A stretch of 64,000 nt of DNA from CBDCVN01 sp965223585 (GTDB lineage: Bacteria > Deinococcota > Deinococci > Deinococcales > Trueperaceae). The notes beneath the pieces are model-generated. The model was not told the DNA's origin. It did no database searches and saw only the letters and a list, made by a program, of their open reading frames with translations. Position numbers and translations under genes: made by a program. Positions 1 through 9,247 of the stretch are shown here, in pieces; the stretch's first letter is position 1; every line of letters starts with the position of its first letter. Where the stretch lies: the NCBI GenBank assembly GCA_965223585.1, contig CBDCWW010000024.1, positions 124,001-188,000 of the forward strand, given 5' to 3'.

Positions 1-120
1 CTTAGAGATAATAACCATCATGGTGCTCTAAAGCTCACTCTGCATCCTCAAAGTTATGATTGGGAATTTATATCTGATACAGGGACTATTATTGATTCAG
101 GAAGTGATAACTGTCACTAG
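1..120 (+). CDS. Metallophosphoesterase (purple acid phosphatase-like), C-terminal end only
   Basis: Frame 1 is open from the window edge to a TAG at 118-120 and encodes 39 residues. They contain the motif LTLHPQSYDWEFI, followed by a serine/glycine-rich tail ending in NCH. This pattern is typical of the C-terminal tail of secreted metallophosphoesterases of the acid phosphatase type, which release phosphate from organic esters outside the cytoplasm. The gene starts outside the window, so neither the catalytic domain nor a signal peptide can be seen. It converges on the phosphate transporter gene only 6 bp away, which fits a shared role in phosphate supply. The assignment rests on recognising a short tail and is therefore moderate. 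Confidence 0.55.
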   Translation, partial: LRDNNHHGALKLTLHPQSYDWEFISDTGTIIDSGSDNCH

Positions 121-126
121 TAACTC

Positions 127-1392
127 TTAGCCAAATATGCCTTTGAGAGTAAAAAAGAAAAGTGCTCCTAAGATACCTGCTATTGGTAGTGTTATGACCC
201 ACGAGACTATAATGTTAGTGATAACTCTAAGATTCAATGCACCAATTCCACGTGCCATCCCTACTCCCATAACTGCACCAACGGCTATGTGGGTAGTAGA
301 AACAGGCAAACCAGTACGAGATGCTAGAACAACTGTTGCAGCAGCTGCAAGTTCCGCACAAAATCCTCGACTTGGTGTTAGGCTAGTTATTTTCTTGCCT
401 ATAGTTTGCATAACTCTGTACCCCATTGTCATTAAGCCAATTACAATACCACCACCGCCCAAAGCAAGTACCCACAACGGTAGGTTAGCCTTCTGAACAA
501 CTTGCCCTCCAGATTGTACAATGCTTACAATAGCTGCAAGTGGTCCAACACTATTTGCTACATCATTTGAACCATGAGCAAAGGCCATGGCACATGCTGT
601 AAAAATCATCATTGGCACAAACACTTTTTCAACACTGGCAAAATGAAAATCTTTTTCAGCAGCAGGATCAATTTGGATACGTCTAATCAGTAACCAACCA
701 CCTATAGCTACAAAAATACCCACTATTGCCGATATCAGAAAGCTTCCTGAAACACTTAATTCAATATTAAGATGCTTTAATCCCTTGAATAATGTAACGA
801 GAGTAATGATAAAACCAACAAGAAATATATAAATAGGCCCCCAACGCTTCGCATTATCAAAGGGTTTTTCAGTATTCAATATTAGCATTCGGATGCTCAT
901 CATTAGCAAATAGGCAAGGGTGCCTCCAAACAATGGGGAAACTAGCCAACTAGCAACTATTCCACCAATTTTGCCCCAATTAACTGCGTCAATGCCAATA
1001 CCTGCCATAGCAAAGCCAACAATTGCACCAATAATAGAGTGTGTGGTTGATACAGGCCAACCTTTTGATGAAGCAATCATTAACCAAACACCTGCTGCTA
1101 GAAGTGCTGCTAGCATCCCGTAAATCAGGTATTCAGGATTATTGGTGATATTACTAGGATCTATAATACCTTTGCGTATAGTGCTAGTAACATGCCCTCC
1201 TGCAAGAAAAGCACCGCAAAATTCAAAAATAGCAGCTATAATAATAGCTGTCATGACTGTAATAGCTCCGGAACCGACAGAGGTTCCCATAGCATTAGCA
1301 ACGTCATTAGCCCCAATACCCCATGCCATATAAAAACCAAAGATCAGTGCTAAACCTATGAACCAAACACCATACTCAGCAATAATTTCCAT
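127..1392 (-). CDS. pit: Inorganic phosphate transporter, PiT family
   Basis: This is a 421-residue integral membrane protein with about ten hydrophobic segments. It carries the two inverted PiT signature motifs: GANDVANAMGTSVGSGAIT near residue 27 and GSNDVANSVGPLAAI near residue 275. These bind phosphate and the coupling cation in the family. Two copies of the motif PVSTTH (near 115 and 366) are also typical. The start ATG has a good upstream site, AGGAG, 6 nt away. The gene lies downstream of a DUF47 gene on the same strand with a 141 bp gap, the usual arrangement for a low-affinity phosphate importer and its PhoU-like partner. Length matches the bacterial family, and nothing in the sequence suggests loss of function. 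Confidence 0.95.
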   Translation of the reverse strand: MEIIAEYGVWFIGLALIFGFYMAWGIGANDVANAMGTSVGSGAITVMTAIIIAAIFEFCGAFLAGGHVTSTIRKGIIDPSNITNNPEYLIYGMLAALLAAGVWLMIASSKGWPVSTTHSIIGAIVGFAMAGIGIDAVNWGKIGGIVASWLVSPLFGGTLAYLLMMSIRMLILNTEKPFDNAKRWGPIYIFLVGFIITLVTLFKGLKHLNIELSVSGSFLISAIVGIFVAIGGWLLIRRIQIDPAAEKDFHFASVEKVFVPMMIFTACAMAFAHGSNDVANSVGPLAAIVSIVQSGGQVVQKANLPLWVLALGGGGIVIGLMTMGYRVMQTIGKKITSLTPSRGFCAELAAAATVVLASRTGLPVSTTHIAVGAVMGVGMARGIGALNLRVITNIIVSWVITLPIAGILGALFFFTLKGIFG

Positions 1393-1533
1393 GAAAAACT
1401 CCTATAAAAATCTAAATAAATTCAACTAAGCATCCTTGCAAAAAACTAAACTTTAAAACTCATTCAAGATTTATACTTGCATGAAATGGTTTTGTAGAGC
1501 TAGACTTCTTTTAATCTGTTTCTACTTGTAAAA

Positions 1534-2211
1534 TTACTGAGCTATGAGTAGCCTTAGTCTATTACCAACTTTTTCAGCATAGTCAGCAAGATCACCTATC
1601 CAGTCAATTAAACGGTACCAAAAAACTACTGATACTGGTTTTAAATCATCTTCATGTTTGAATAGAGTGCGGGCTAGCTCCACACCTAGATTATCAGAAT
1701 CATCCTCGAGTCGATTCAATTCCTCAATCATATAATCCACTGTAGAAGCTTCTCTCCCTCTAAATCCCGTTTCAAGTAGCTCATCTAATTCCTCAATAAT
1801 CTTTCCTGAATGGTGACAAACTTCTATACATTTATTTACAAAAGGCATTAGTGAGTCCATCAATGGTTGGGGGACTTGCATAGAACGCTCAAATAATAAC
1901 CCTGCAATATCCTGAGCAACATCAGCAATAGAATCCTGCATGTCAAGTACGTCTAGAAGATCTCGCCTACCAACAGGCAGGAATGTGGTTCTTGGTAAAT
2001 GCTGACGTAATTCATTCTTAATTTTGTCTGCCTCTGCCTCTTTCTGGAAAATGCGATCCTTTATTTCTGCTACTTTATCAATATCTTCATTAGTTACAGC
2101 CTCAAACAGCTGTGGAATCTCATCTACACACGAGATAACAACTCGCATATGTTCTTGAAGAGATTTAAACGGGTTACGACCAAATAATTGGACAAATGGA
2201 CTTGTTGGCAA
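1534..2211 (-). CDS. DUF47 / PhoU-like Pit accessory protein
   Basis: This 225-residue all-alpha protein belongs to the DUF47 family (TIGR00153-like), PhoU relatives encoded next to Pit transporters and thought to modulate them. The early sequence PTSPFVQLFGRNPF and the internal RDLLDVLDMQDSIADVAQDIAGLL segment, near residue 80, are characteristic. Acidic helices resemble the metal-binding faces of PhoU, so a cytoplasmic regulatory role at the transporter is likely. I chose a TTG start at 2209-2211 because a complete anti-SD match, AAGGAGGTGA, lies just upstream. That match is also the best evidence in the window for the 16S tail sequence of the organism. It forms an operon with the phosphate transporter downstream. 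Confidence 0.9.
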   Translation of the reverse strand: MPTSPFVQLFGRNPFKSLQEHMRVVISCVDEIPQLFEAVTNEDIDKVAEIKDRIFQKEAEADKIKNELRQHLPRTTFLPVGRRDLLDVLDMQDSIADVAQDIAGLLFERSMQVPQPLMDSLMPFVNKCIEVCHHSGKIIEELDELLETGFRGREASTVDYMIEELNRLEDDSDNLGVELARTLFKHEDDLKPVSVVFWYRLIDWIGDLADYAEKVGNRLRLLIAQ

Positions 2212-2539
2212 CTCGAGTCACCTCCTTGTAAATTCTTAATTTAATATATAGCAAACATAGCAGACATTTTACCATAATTTACTCTAAGTCATTTTAGAGG
2301 CTTTCTAAGCAATATATCCAAAGGTATAGAGGGGTTCTTCAAACTAATAAACTTGTCAAAAAATAAGTTCCCGCACTTTAAATCAAGAGCCATAAGCAAC
2401 CCTTGGATAAATAGAATAGCTCCATTTAGAGCAAACTTCATGTGGAATTAGTCCGATAGCATTCATCAAATCATCAGAAGTGGTTAGGCCAGTTTTATAT
2501 ATTTGCCTGCTGAGATAGGCAAATATCATCAAGCCAGCA

Positions 2540-4798
2540 CTAATCATGTGATAAATCAACTCCCCTCACCACTCGCTTAAGTGGCTTAGGTAACCACCAA
2601 TTCCATTTACCTGCTAAAAGCATCACAGCAGGCACAAGTGCTAAACGCACTAAAGTGGCATCTAAGAAAATAGCAACACTAAGCCCAAGTGCAAGGGTTT
2701 TTATGATTACTAAGTGGCTAAAAATGAACATTATAAAAACGAGTAGCATAATTAGTGCTGCACTACTAATTACTCCACCTGTAGCACTTACTGCTTGAAT
2801 TACGGCCTCTTTACTATTTAGACCTTTTTGATGATTTTCAAAAATACGAATAACTAAAAAAACCTCGTAATCCATGCTGAGACCGAAAACAATAGCAAAA
2901 ATAAAAATAGGTACACTAGCCTCTACAAAGCCTAAGCCCTGAGACAAACCAAAAATGGGTGCAAGCCAACCTTTCTGAAAAACCAAAACAACTACTCCAA
3001 AAGCAGCACTAACAGTAAGGGTATTTAAGATGATGGACTTTAAAGGTATAAGTATTGAATGGAATGCCAAACCTAGTAGTATAAATGTTATGGCATAAAC
3101 TGTAAGTAGTGCATAGGGAAAGCTTTGATAAAGTACAGTTATCCAGTCATGTTCGAAAACATAGTCTCCTCCTAGAAAAGTATTTACTTCAATCTTTTGT
3201 AATACAGCTCTTAGTTCACTAGCTAGCTCCCTACTTTCTCTGGGCAAAATGTTGGCTTTAGGAAAGATTCGCAAAAGTGTGTACTGCCCATTTTTACTTA
3301 CCGTTGCTTCAACAACACTATGCAAAGGACTTTGCATAGCTAGTTCTTGGGTAGCATAGTACTGCTGTCTCAAAAGTGGAGGTAGCCTACCTGTTTTAGT
3401 AGGGGAATAAACTGCTGTAACATCGTCTAGGCCTCCTATATCACGAGTAAGTTTTGCTATAGTGTTTACAGATGAAGGATGAAAAAATCCTCTGTCCTCA
3501 AAATCAACAATCAGATCAAAAGAGCGTAATAAACCATCTAACTCTAAGTCTTCTAGAATAATTTGAGCTTTGCGTACATCTGTGTTTTCAGTGAGTCCAT
3601 TCACACTTGAAAAACCTGCTTGTATGCTAAATGTTGGGTAACTAAGGCCTAACAATATTAACAATCCTAAAGATAGCCACACAAAGGGCCTCCTTAGAAC
3701 TTCCTCTGCCCTACTCTGCCAAAAGCCCCGACTGCGTTGCCCCAATGTACGCTTACTGAAGCTAATAAAGTTTATACGCTCACCTAGGAGTGTGAAAAGC
3801 GCTGGCAAGGCAGTCAAAGAAATAAAAACGCTAAAGAATATGACAGTCATGCCAGCAAGCCCTACAGAACGTACAAATGCAAGCGGGGGTATCAGTAGGG
3901 CGGTGAGGGCAATAACTACAGTAAGACCACTCAAAGTAATGGCCTTCCCAGCAGTTTTAGTGGTCAAAACAGCAGCTTCTTTAGGACTATGGCCTTTTAA
4001 TAACTCTTCACGAAAACGGTTAACCATAAGTAAGGCATAATCAATACCTGTTGCCATGCCCAGCATAGTGGTAACAGTTTGTACAAAGGCCGAAATGGTT
4101 AAGAATTGCCCTAATATAAATAGTGCTGCAAAAGAAAGGGAAATAGATATTAGTGCTACGAAGAGGGGTAAGCTTGCAGCAACAAGTGCACCAAATGCTA
4201 CTATAAGCACCAAAAGACTCAAAGGCAAACCAAAAAGTTCTGCCCGCTTTGTATCACGATCTACTGTTTCTAAATAGGCAAGGTCAATAGCTGGAATTCC
4301 TGTTAGATAATAGGATAATAATCCTTCCTTAGGTAAGCGTTCTTTAATTTGTTTAGTAATTGTTGAGGCTTCAGCTAGATCTTCAGTATTTAGCTGTATG
4401 AGTGCTAAGCTCGAGCTATTAACTTCAGAAAAACTAGGGAAATTACTATTATTGCGGCTATAACTTATGCTAGTAATACCACTAACATTTTGTAAATCAG
4501 TTAAGATTTCTTCAAACTGACTTTGCGCTACTAGCCACTCCTTAGCTAGTGACTCACTATTTAAATTAGTAATAGTAGTGGTAAGGAAAAGTTGTATTTT
4601 ACGCTCACTAGCAAAATGCTCTCTGATAACTTGCCTGACGAATCTTTCTTCACTATTAGGAAGGCGACCACCTACATCATTACTTAAAACTTCACTAGCA
4701 CGTTGTGACCAAGGCGTAACAGCTACAACTAGAATAATCCATGCTAGTAGGATGGCTCGAGGATACTGACCAACAACTTTGCCTAAACGTTCAAACAA
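2540..4798 (-). CDS. MMPL/RND family membrane transporter
   Basis: This 752-residue protein has the RND-type plan of MMPL transporters: an N-terminal membrane helix (residues 14-31), a periplasmic domain, five or six helices (about 185-370), a second periplasmic domain (about 375-540) and a second bundle (about 550-735). The conserved membrane segments GMATGIDYALLMVNRFREEL (near 246) and FGLSMDYEVFLVIRIFE (near 637) carry the paired Asp-Tyr residues used for proton coupling. Such proteins export lipids, polyketides or drugs; the substrate cannot be inferred here. The start is TTG with AAGGAG 7 nt upstream. It stands alone on the minus strand, with no membrane-fusion or regulator gene beside it. 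Confidence 0.9.
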   Translation of the reverse strand: MFERLGKVVGQYPRAILLAWIILVVAVTPWSQRASEVLSNDVGGRLPNSEERFVRQVIREHFASERKIQLFLTTTITNLNSESLAKEWLVAQSQFEEILTDLQNVSGITSISYSRNNSNFPSFSEVNSSSLALIQLNTEDLAEASTITKQIKERLPKEGLLSYYLTGIPAIDLAYLETVDRDTKRAELFGLPLSLLVLIVAFGALVAASLPLFVALISISLSFAALFILGQFLTISAFVQTVTTMLGMATGIDYALLMVNRFREELLKGHSPKEAAVLTTKTAGKAITLSGLTVVIALTALLIPPLAFVRSVGLAGMTVIFFSVFISLTALPALFTLLGERINFISFSKRTLGQRSRGFWQSRAEEVLRRPFVWLSLGLLILLGLSYPTFSIQAGFSSVNGLTENTDVRKAQIILEDLELDGLLRSFDLIVDFEDRGFFHPSSVNTIAKLTRDIGGLDDVTAVYSPTKTGRLPPLLRQQYYATQELAMQSPLHSVVEATVSKNGQYTLLRIFPKANILPRESRELASELRAVLQKIEVNTFLGGDYVFEHDWITVLYQSFPYALLTVYAITFILLGLAFHSILIPLKSIILNTLTVSAAFGVVVLVFQKGWLAPIFGLSQGLGFVEASVPIFIFAIVFGLSMDYEVFLVIRIFENHQKGLNSKEAVIQAVSATGGVISSAALIMLLVFIMFIFSHLVIIKTLALGLSVAIFLDATLVRLALVPAVMLLAGKWNWWLPKPLKRVVRGVDLSHD

Positions 4799-5220
4799 GG
4801 TTGACTCCTTGTAAATTTACAAATATTCACCTGTTAAAGTACATCTCCCTTATCATTGTACTATTTGAGGCTGGTTTATCTATTCTGTACACATTAGTGA
4901 ATATGATAATTATATGCATAGTTTTTTCCACACAAAAAATTAATGTTTTGGCTTTCATAATTTTCACATATTTGGTGAGTTTGCTTGGTTACATTTTTAT
5001 CAAACAGTAGAGCAAACACAACTTTTAGACGGAGAAAACTCAAACACTGGCACATACTAGTAGTAGACTTTAAATGCCAGAGAAAGTCATAAATACCTAT
5101 AATTTAAGTAACTTAGGCTGTGTTTATCCGTCTGCAGTTTTTCAGCCAAAATAGAGCACCGGCAATATGCCACTTTGAAGATGGTGTGTGGGCAACAGTG
5201 TTCGATAATCCCAAATAAAT
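4799..5220. other. Intergenic region with possible membrane-protein remnant
   Basis: This gap between the MMPL gene and ruvC holds no convincing gene. On the plus strand, 4832-5010 reads as a hydrophobic stretch of about 55 residues, but it has no independent start codon with a ribosome binding site. It may be a decayed membrane protein or chance AT-rich sequence. I see no clear terminator or repeat. Confidence 0.3.
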
Positions 5221-5730
5221 TTATGGCAATGTTTGCAAGCGTTTATTACTTAAGTAAGTTAGTGCCAAAGCCAAAGCATCACTTACATGATTGCTCTTTA
5301 GTTCATTGAGCCTTAATATAGTTTTTACCATGTACATGACCTGTTCTTTGCTTGCAGCACCTGTACCAACTAAAACTTGCTTAACTTGTTTGGGTGTATA
5401 TTCTGTAACAGAAATATTTAATTGGTAAGCTGCTAATAAGCACACCCCAACAGCTTGTCCAACTTTGAAACCTGTATCGCCACTAGGTTTAAAAAACTGC
5501 CCCTCTATTGCTAAGGTATTAGGTTGATGGTCTTGCAAAAAACTCTTAACCTCACTAAAGATATGATTGAGTCGTTCAGGTTGTGCAGTGTGGCTGCTAG
5601 TACGGACTATCTTGCTGCCCAAGTGAGTTGCTTCGCGTTTTTGCTCGAGCACTGCCCCCAAGCCCAAATTAGCAAGGCCGGGGTCAATGCCTACCACTAC
5701 TATTCCTTCATTTTCTTTTCGTGATGGCAT
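5221..5730 (-). CDS. ruvC: Holliday junction endodeoxyribonuclease RuvC
   Basis: This 169-residue protein has the RNase H-like RuvC fold motifs. GIDPGLANLGLG near residue 14 holds the first catalytic Asp. LAIEGQFF near 73 holds the catalytic Glu. The C-terminal HVSDALALAL near 147 supplies the last acidic pair. TPKQVKQVLVGTGAASKEQV near 112 is the usual basic DNA-binding loop. The enzyme cleaves four-way junctions in recombination, normally with RuvAB, but ruvA and ruvB are not adjacent. Length is normal for the family. The gene is isolated, with repeat-rich DNA upstream. Confidence 0.93.
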   Translation of the reverse strand: MPSRKENEGIVVVGIDPGLANLGLGAVLEQKREATHLGSKIVRTSSHTAQPERLNHIFSEVKSFLQDHQPNTLAIEGQFFKPSGDTGFKVGQAVGVCLLAAYQLNISVTEYTPKQVKQVLVGTGAASKEQVMYMVKTILRLNELKSNHVSDALALALTYLSNKRLQTLP

Positions 5731-5922
5731 TTTTGTTTTTAATTGAGCTGTTATTGTTATTTAATCCCTCCTATCAACTCTTAACAAGGGTAACTAGAAG
5801 TTTAAAAGAGTGGGATTTTTATAATTCATGTCAAGCACAAAAATTCTATCTCCTCCCCTTGATGGGGCTCTTAGGAGTAGGTTTTTTATGTGAGAATCCC
5901 AGAAAATACGTCCTAGAAGTAA

Positions 5923-5939
5923 GGTGCGCCGTGCGCACC
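5923..5939. repeat. Short REP-like palindrome
   Basis: GGTGCGC and GCGCACC arms are separated by 3 bases (CGT). The core resembles the palindrome at 20878-20901, so both may belong to one dispersed palindrome family. Confidence 0.5.
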
Positions 5940-6065
5940 ATTTTGACAAAAGAGTCCTTTGTGAATAAATGTTTGAGAAAAACTTACCCTTATAAAAGGT
6001 TGGGAGGGGATGAATGCGCAAAATACTTCTTAGGTAATCTCGGCGATGTTCAACCCTCACCCCAA

Positions 6066-6090
6066 CCCTCTCCCAAAATTTGGGAGAGGG
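6066..6090. repeat. Strong 12-bp-arm palindrome
   Basis: CCCTCTCCCAAA pairs with TTTGGGAGAGGG around a single A, forming a near-perfect palindrome. No T-run follows on either strand, so it is not an obvious intrinsic terminator. It is more likely a REP-like dispersed element. Confidence 0.6.
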
Positions 6091-6208
6091 AGAAAAGCAG
6101 GGACAAAAAGTCCTCTTTAATAAGGGGGATTAACTTCACAAAACTCAGCCTTATTTAATTTTGCGCCGTAGTATTATTATAAAAATTTAGAAACACAACT
6201 AATTTTTA

Positions 6209-8234
6209 CTAATTTACTTGTCCAAAAGTACGCTCTAGTAAAGCATTTATATCTGGCTTGCGGCCCATAAATTCATGGAATAGCTTTTCAGGCTCGTCAC
6301 TGTCACCACGTGAAAGTATTGCTTCAACAAAAGCACGGCCTGTCTTGTGGTTTAAAATGCCTTCACTTTTTAAAACGGGTAAAAGCATCAGCATCTAAAA
6401 CCTCTGCCCACTTATAAGAGTAATACCCTGCTGCATAACTACCTGTGAAAATGTGTGAGAAGACTGTAATAAAATGATTATGGGCAAATTCAGGTTTAAT
6501 TTGAAAAGGCTCCATTACTTTTTGAGCATAAGAGACTGCATCACCATTTTTGCTAGGGTCATAATTAATATGCAATGCTAAATCGACTGTGCCAAAGGAA
6601 AGCTGGCGCATCTGCAAGTAGGCACCCATGAAAGCTCGAGCGCTCTTAATCTTAGCAAAAAGCTCTTCTGGAATGGGCTCTTGTGTCTCGTAGTGCCTAG
6701 CAAACATATCTAGAGCTTCACGTTCCCAACACCAATTTTCCATAATTTGTGAAGGTAGCTCTACAAAATCCCATGCCACATTGGTACCAGACCTAGCAGG
6801 AATAGTTACTTTGGAAAGCATATGATGCAAAAGGTGGCCAAACTCATGGAAAGCAGTTTCAACTTCATTGTGTGTAAGCAGTGCAGGTTTACCCTCCTGT
6901 GGTGGAGTAAAATTCCCACACACAAGGCCTAGATGAGGTTTTAAAGCTATTATCAGGTTGTGGGCCACCAGTATAGAAATAATTCATCCATGCTCCAGAA
7001 CGTTTGGACTCTCTAGGAAACCAATCGGCATAAAACGATCCTAAATAGGTGTTATCCTCGTCATTTATGTCATAACAACCAATGCTATCAGACCAAAGCT
7101 CAGTGTTTTCTCTTGGAGTTATTTTAATGCCAAATACCCTCCTAGCTAACTCAAATAAACCATTTATTACGCTATTTAAAGGAAAGTAAGGGCGCAAAAG
7201 TTCATCATCAATATCAAACTTGGCTTTGCGGAGCTTTTCCATAACATAAGGAGTATCCCAAGGCTGCAAGTCAGTGATGCCTAATTTACTTTGAGCAAAA
7301 TCACTTAGTAGCTGAACTTCTTTTTCAAAATATAATTGGGTACGATCGGTTATATCTTTTAGAAAGCCAGAAGCCTTCTCACCACTTTTGACCATATTCA
7401 TTTCTAAGCGATAATCAGCAAAATTGTCCATAACCATGTAAAGCAGCTAATTCTTTTCTAAGTGCTAAAATGCGCTCAATTAAAGGACGGTTATCAAACT
7501 CTCCTTTACAAGCAGAATTACTATAGGCTTGATAGAAGTGCTGGCGTAGGTCACGTTTATCACTGTACTTCATAAAGGGGTAGATATGAAGGAATTTGTA
7601 AGGTAAAGCGGTATCCTTCAATACCCTTACTCTGAGCATTTTCTTTAGCTTGTTGAACAGTTGAAGCGGGTAAACCTGCTAGCTGATCTTCACTAGCAAT
7701 GAACTCAAAAGCATTAGTAGCATCAAGGACATTGTTAGAAAATTTAGTGTGAAGCCCAGATAACTCCACCTTGATTTCCTCAGCTCGCTTTTTCTTATCA
7801 TCAGGTAAATCTGCCCCTGCGTGGGTGAATTCATGCAAGGTTTTGTCTAGATGACGTTTCTTTACACCAGTTAAGCTCTTAGCTTCTTCTGTAACACTAT
7901 AGCATTTGATTATCTGCCAAAGTTTTTCATTAAGGGGTAGTCTAGCAAAAAAGGCTGAAAAATCTGCTTCTACAGCCTCGTAACCTTGTCTAAGCTCCGG
8001 ACTATCTTTTACACTCATAAGGTGCTTTGCTAAACGAATAGAATGGTTGAGCTTTTCTACTAAGACATCAAGTGCTTCTAAGGTATTTTCAAAATTTAAA
8101 GGACCTTGATTTTGGGTTAACTGCTCGAGTTCATGCTGAGCTGTGTCAAGTGCCTCACGTATTGCTGGTTCAACATGCTCTGGCTTGATTTGACTAAAAG
8201 GAATATCAAAGTCTCTTTTTAGTAGGGGATTCAT
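6209..8234 (-). pseudogene. M3 family oligopeptidase (PrlC/OpdA type), broken by four +1 frameshifts
   Basis: Five overlapping open segments together make one M3 metallopeptidase of about 670 residues, close to oligopeptidase A. Order on the minus strand: N-terminal helical part (8234-7578), a short middle piece, the DNFADYRLEMNM region, the zinc-site segment with HEFGHLLHHM (about 6830-6860), and the C-terminus ending GRTFGQVN-like. Each junction can be repaired by removing one base from a short homopolymer: plus-strand GGGG 7577-7580, AAAA 7420-7423, TTTT 6939-6942 and TTTTT 6367-6371. All catalytic motifs survive, so inactivation is recent, or the changes are assembly errors or reversible slippage. 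It begins exactly at the stop of the upstream VOC-GyrI gene (TAAATG), so the two were co-transcribed. Confidence 0.85.
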
Positions 8235-9119
8235 TTAAACACTGCTAACAATGGGCCAGATAATTTCTGTACGCCACTTCGACTCATCAGGCTCTTCTTT
8301 AGGATTTGTCCAGTAAACCTCCCAAGGCCCTTTAGCAGGTGTGTGGCCTTCAGATTTCATCCATGCCTCAAGCCTACGATAACTTTCTCCAAGAGAGTCA
8401 TAGTTTCCTATGTGCCAAGTTGTAGCAACTTCAGTTGCTGGTAAAGTGCTGGCTTGAATTCTACCATTGGGTTCAATGGGTTCATGAACAGTCATGCCTG
8501 CTTCAAGATCAATTTCTTGACCGTAAGAATGGTACCGCCCTAAAGGTGGACCTGATGGCTTTACACCTATGCTTTTAATATAATTCATTACCTCGGGCAA
8601 AATTTCTTCAAAGGCTTCAACAAGTTTATCAGGTGTAGTTTTCATGCGAATACTGACTAGAGGCTTCTCAATCAATGTCTTGACTTGAAAATCATTGTCA
8701 GCTTCAGTTGATTTCTCTTGAGTTAATTCAATAATATTAAAAGGGTTGCTATAAAGGTCAAAAAAGTTTGCGGAAATACCCCAAGGCATTTGCTGAGGTT
8801 CGTCTTCCATAAACTTAACTCCCTTAGCCTTAAGATCATCAAAGGTCGCATGGCAGTCGTCCACTTCCAAAACCCACCAAGTTCCTTGCCCTAGCCGCTT
8901 AAGTAAGGTGCTGACTCCTTCTTCACCACCATGAATAGCAGGCACAGGTTTTTGCAGTACAATTGCTACCTCACCTTTTGGTGGTGCCACAGTTAACCAA
9001 CGCATATCGCCAATTTTGCTGTCATCGCGCTTTTCAAAGCCTAGAGTTTCTGTATACCACTTTAAAGCCTCTTCTTGGTCTTTGACTATGACAGTTACAT
9101 AGATTAATTTCTTTATCAC
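8235..9119 (-). CDS. VOC (glyoxalase-like) domain fused to a GyrI-like effector-binding domain
   Basis: This 294-residue cytoplasmic protein has two parts. Residues 1-132 form a vicinal-oxygen-chelate fold, with the opening MIKKLIYVTVIVKDQEEALK and the family-typical end FFDLYSNPFNIIELTQ. Residues about 150-294 match GyrI/AraC effector-binding domains, with the ending TGHTPAKGPWEVYWTNP-like (here SEGHTPAKGPWEVYW). VOC proteins act as glyoxalases, dioxygenases or drug-binding proteins, and GyrI-like domains bind small hydrophobic ligands, so the fusion may sequester or modify a small molecule. The start is GTG, preceded by AAGGAGAA. Its stop codon abuts the start of the M3 peptidase pseudogene, implying translational coupling. 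The specific substrate is unknown. Confidence 0.8.
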   Translation of the reverse strand: MIKKLIYVTVIVKDQEEALKWYTETLGFEKRDDSKIGDMRWLTVAPPKGEVAIVLQKPVPAIHGGEEGVSTLLKRLGQGTWWVLEVDDCHATFDDLKAKGVKFMEDEPQQMPWGISANFFDLYSNPFNIIELTQEKSTEADNDFQVKTLIEKPLVSIRMKTTPDKLVEAFEEILPEVMNYIKSIGVKPSGPPLGRYHSYGQEIDLEAGMTVHEPIEPNGRIQASTLPATEVATTWHIGNYDSLGESYRRLEAWMKSEGHTPAKGPWEVYWTNPKEEPDESKWRTEIIWPIVSSV

Positions 9120-9247
9120 GTTGTTCTCCTTATCCTTAAAGTTTAAGGCATATATAAACTACTATATTTCAAAATTATACTGCAAACGCAGTAGAAATTG
9201 GACATTTGTTCAGCAAGGAGCCCATTTGTTGTAAAATTGGCATTAAC

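Larger units (their letters stand above)
5731..6208. other. Intergenic repeat-rich region
   Basis: The sequence between ruvC and the oligopeptidase pseudogene has no supported gene. The plus strand is open over most of it, but the implied peptide is compositionally poor and crosses palindromes. It contains a GGTGCGC/GCGCACC palindrome at 5923-5939 and a 25-bp hairpin at 6066-6090. Its end, with an AATCTC/ACTCAGCCTTATTTAATTTT type tail, resembles the stretch at 24150-24182, so both are probably parts of dispersed noncoding repeats. Confidence 0.5.

Noticed and set aside
4741..5010. A hydrophobic plus-strand frame upstream of the MMPL gene
   Set aside because: Its start lies inside the MMPL gene on the other strand and there is no ribosome site. 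The AT-rich sequence readily codes for hydrophobic residues by chance.
5721..6158. A 145-codon plus-strand open frame between ruvC and the oligopeptidase
   Set aside because: It crosses two palindromes and repeat tails, starts inside ruvC, and the peptide has no recognisable domain. I treat the region as noncoding repeats.
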